NCBI GenBank assembly: GCA_002633005.1
Contig: NMRA01000071.1
Location: forward strand, 713,980-745,373
Direction: 5' to 3'
DNA length: 31,394 bases
Origin: Phoronis australis
Lineage: Eukaryota; Phoronida; Phoronidae
The notes beneath the pieces are model-generated. The model had not been told where the DNA came from, made no database searches, and saw only the letters and a list, made by a program, of their open reading frames with translations. Below, one piece after another: positions 30,843 through 31,394 of this stretch. Within the stretch, counting starts at the first letter, position 1. Each line of letters starts with the position of its first letter. The position numbers were made by a program, and so were the translations under genes.

Positions 30843-31394
30843 CTGGAATAAACAAGGAAATAGCAACAGCATTACGCGGCGCGAACATATTATTTTCACA
30901 CAGAACGATTCCTAATGTGTCGATTCATAGCACTTCAAAACCAATGCATATGCATACTGTATAATACAGCAAAGAAGCTTACTTGTCCATACCCATGAAT
31001 TCCTACGTGAATATGCCGTGCATGCTTACTGTCTGAGAATATAATTGAGATGAGCTGGGAGTCTAACGTCGTGAATCAGACGTAAAAAGTAGCACGTGCG
31101 CTCGATGTTGACAATGAACTCTGTTGGTAGTGCGCTGTATCCAGAGCGAGGACGGACGGGGCAATGTTTGGTCCAAATTTTATTTATTGCGAAACTGACC
31201 AGGGCCCGGTCTCCAATCTCCGTACTCAGACTCATACTCATACTCGAGATTTCATACTCAAAATCGTGCTCACTGGAGTCGTACTCAAAAAAGCGTATCT
31301 AATGTCGTATTTCGAGTAGACTCCAAACGTACTCAAATCTGACACTCATACTCGAGTTGCTATGGAACTCTTTATGATGTGAAATGCAAAATCA
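30843..31394. other. Upstream intron or 5' flank
   Basis: No exon supported. From 31220 to 31350 there is a degenerate run of ACTCATACTCGAG-like words. The first exons and promoter are expected beyond the window. Confidence 0.5.

Noticed and set aside
30843-30888. In-frame ATG with hydrophobic stretch as translation start of exon 1
   Set aside because: The same bases form a strong pyrimidine tract and acceptor, and the exon is 1-1 phase; kept only as an alternative.

Overview
The window is animal genomic DNA that is almost entirely filled by one multi-exon gene on the minus strand. I reconstruct 25 coding exons from position 30842 down to 949. They join without a frame break into about 4127 codons of a polycystin-1-like receptor/channel. 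The 5' end lies beyond the right edge of the window, and the 3' end is not settled at the left edge. Many short exons with GT/AG borders, one 6.4-kb internal exon and minisatellite-rich introns point to an invertebrate animal. A marine deuterostome such as amphioxus would fit, but the sequence alone cannot fix the species.

In protein order the gene encodes: a small lectin-like module (30660-30842); a C-type lectin domain on two exons (29255-29933); about 18 PKD (Ig-like) repeats in a single giant exon (22057-28486); the REJ module (about 18516-22845); a Ser/Ala/Met-rich linker on small exons (13420-17129); a GAIN-like domain with a degenerate GPS (11958-12833 into 11305-11538); TM1; a PLAT domain (10367-10997); TM2-TM5 (7111-10045); and the polycystin TOP domain with a six-helix channel core (949-6577). 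This is the 11-TM polycystin-1 layout. Inferred role: a surface mechano/chemosensor or gamete/cilium-type receptor that pairs with a polycystin-2 channel.

The non-coding sequence is intronic apart from the two edges. It carries at least six tandem repeat arrays. One 60-68 bp array has quadruplicated a 3' splice site; each extra acceptor would lead to a stop after 12-13 codons, just before the GAIN domain. One intron (19462-20394) holds a small two-exon reading frame on the opposite strand that could be a nested gene. The other points of most interest are the loss of the GPS catalytic residues alongside a nearby furin-type site, a two-domain (about 193 aa) higher-order repeat in the PKD region, and a VGY motif where polycystin-2 has its selectivity filter.
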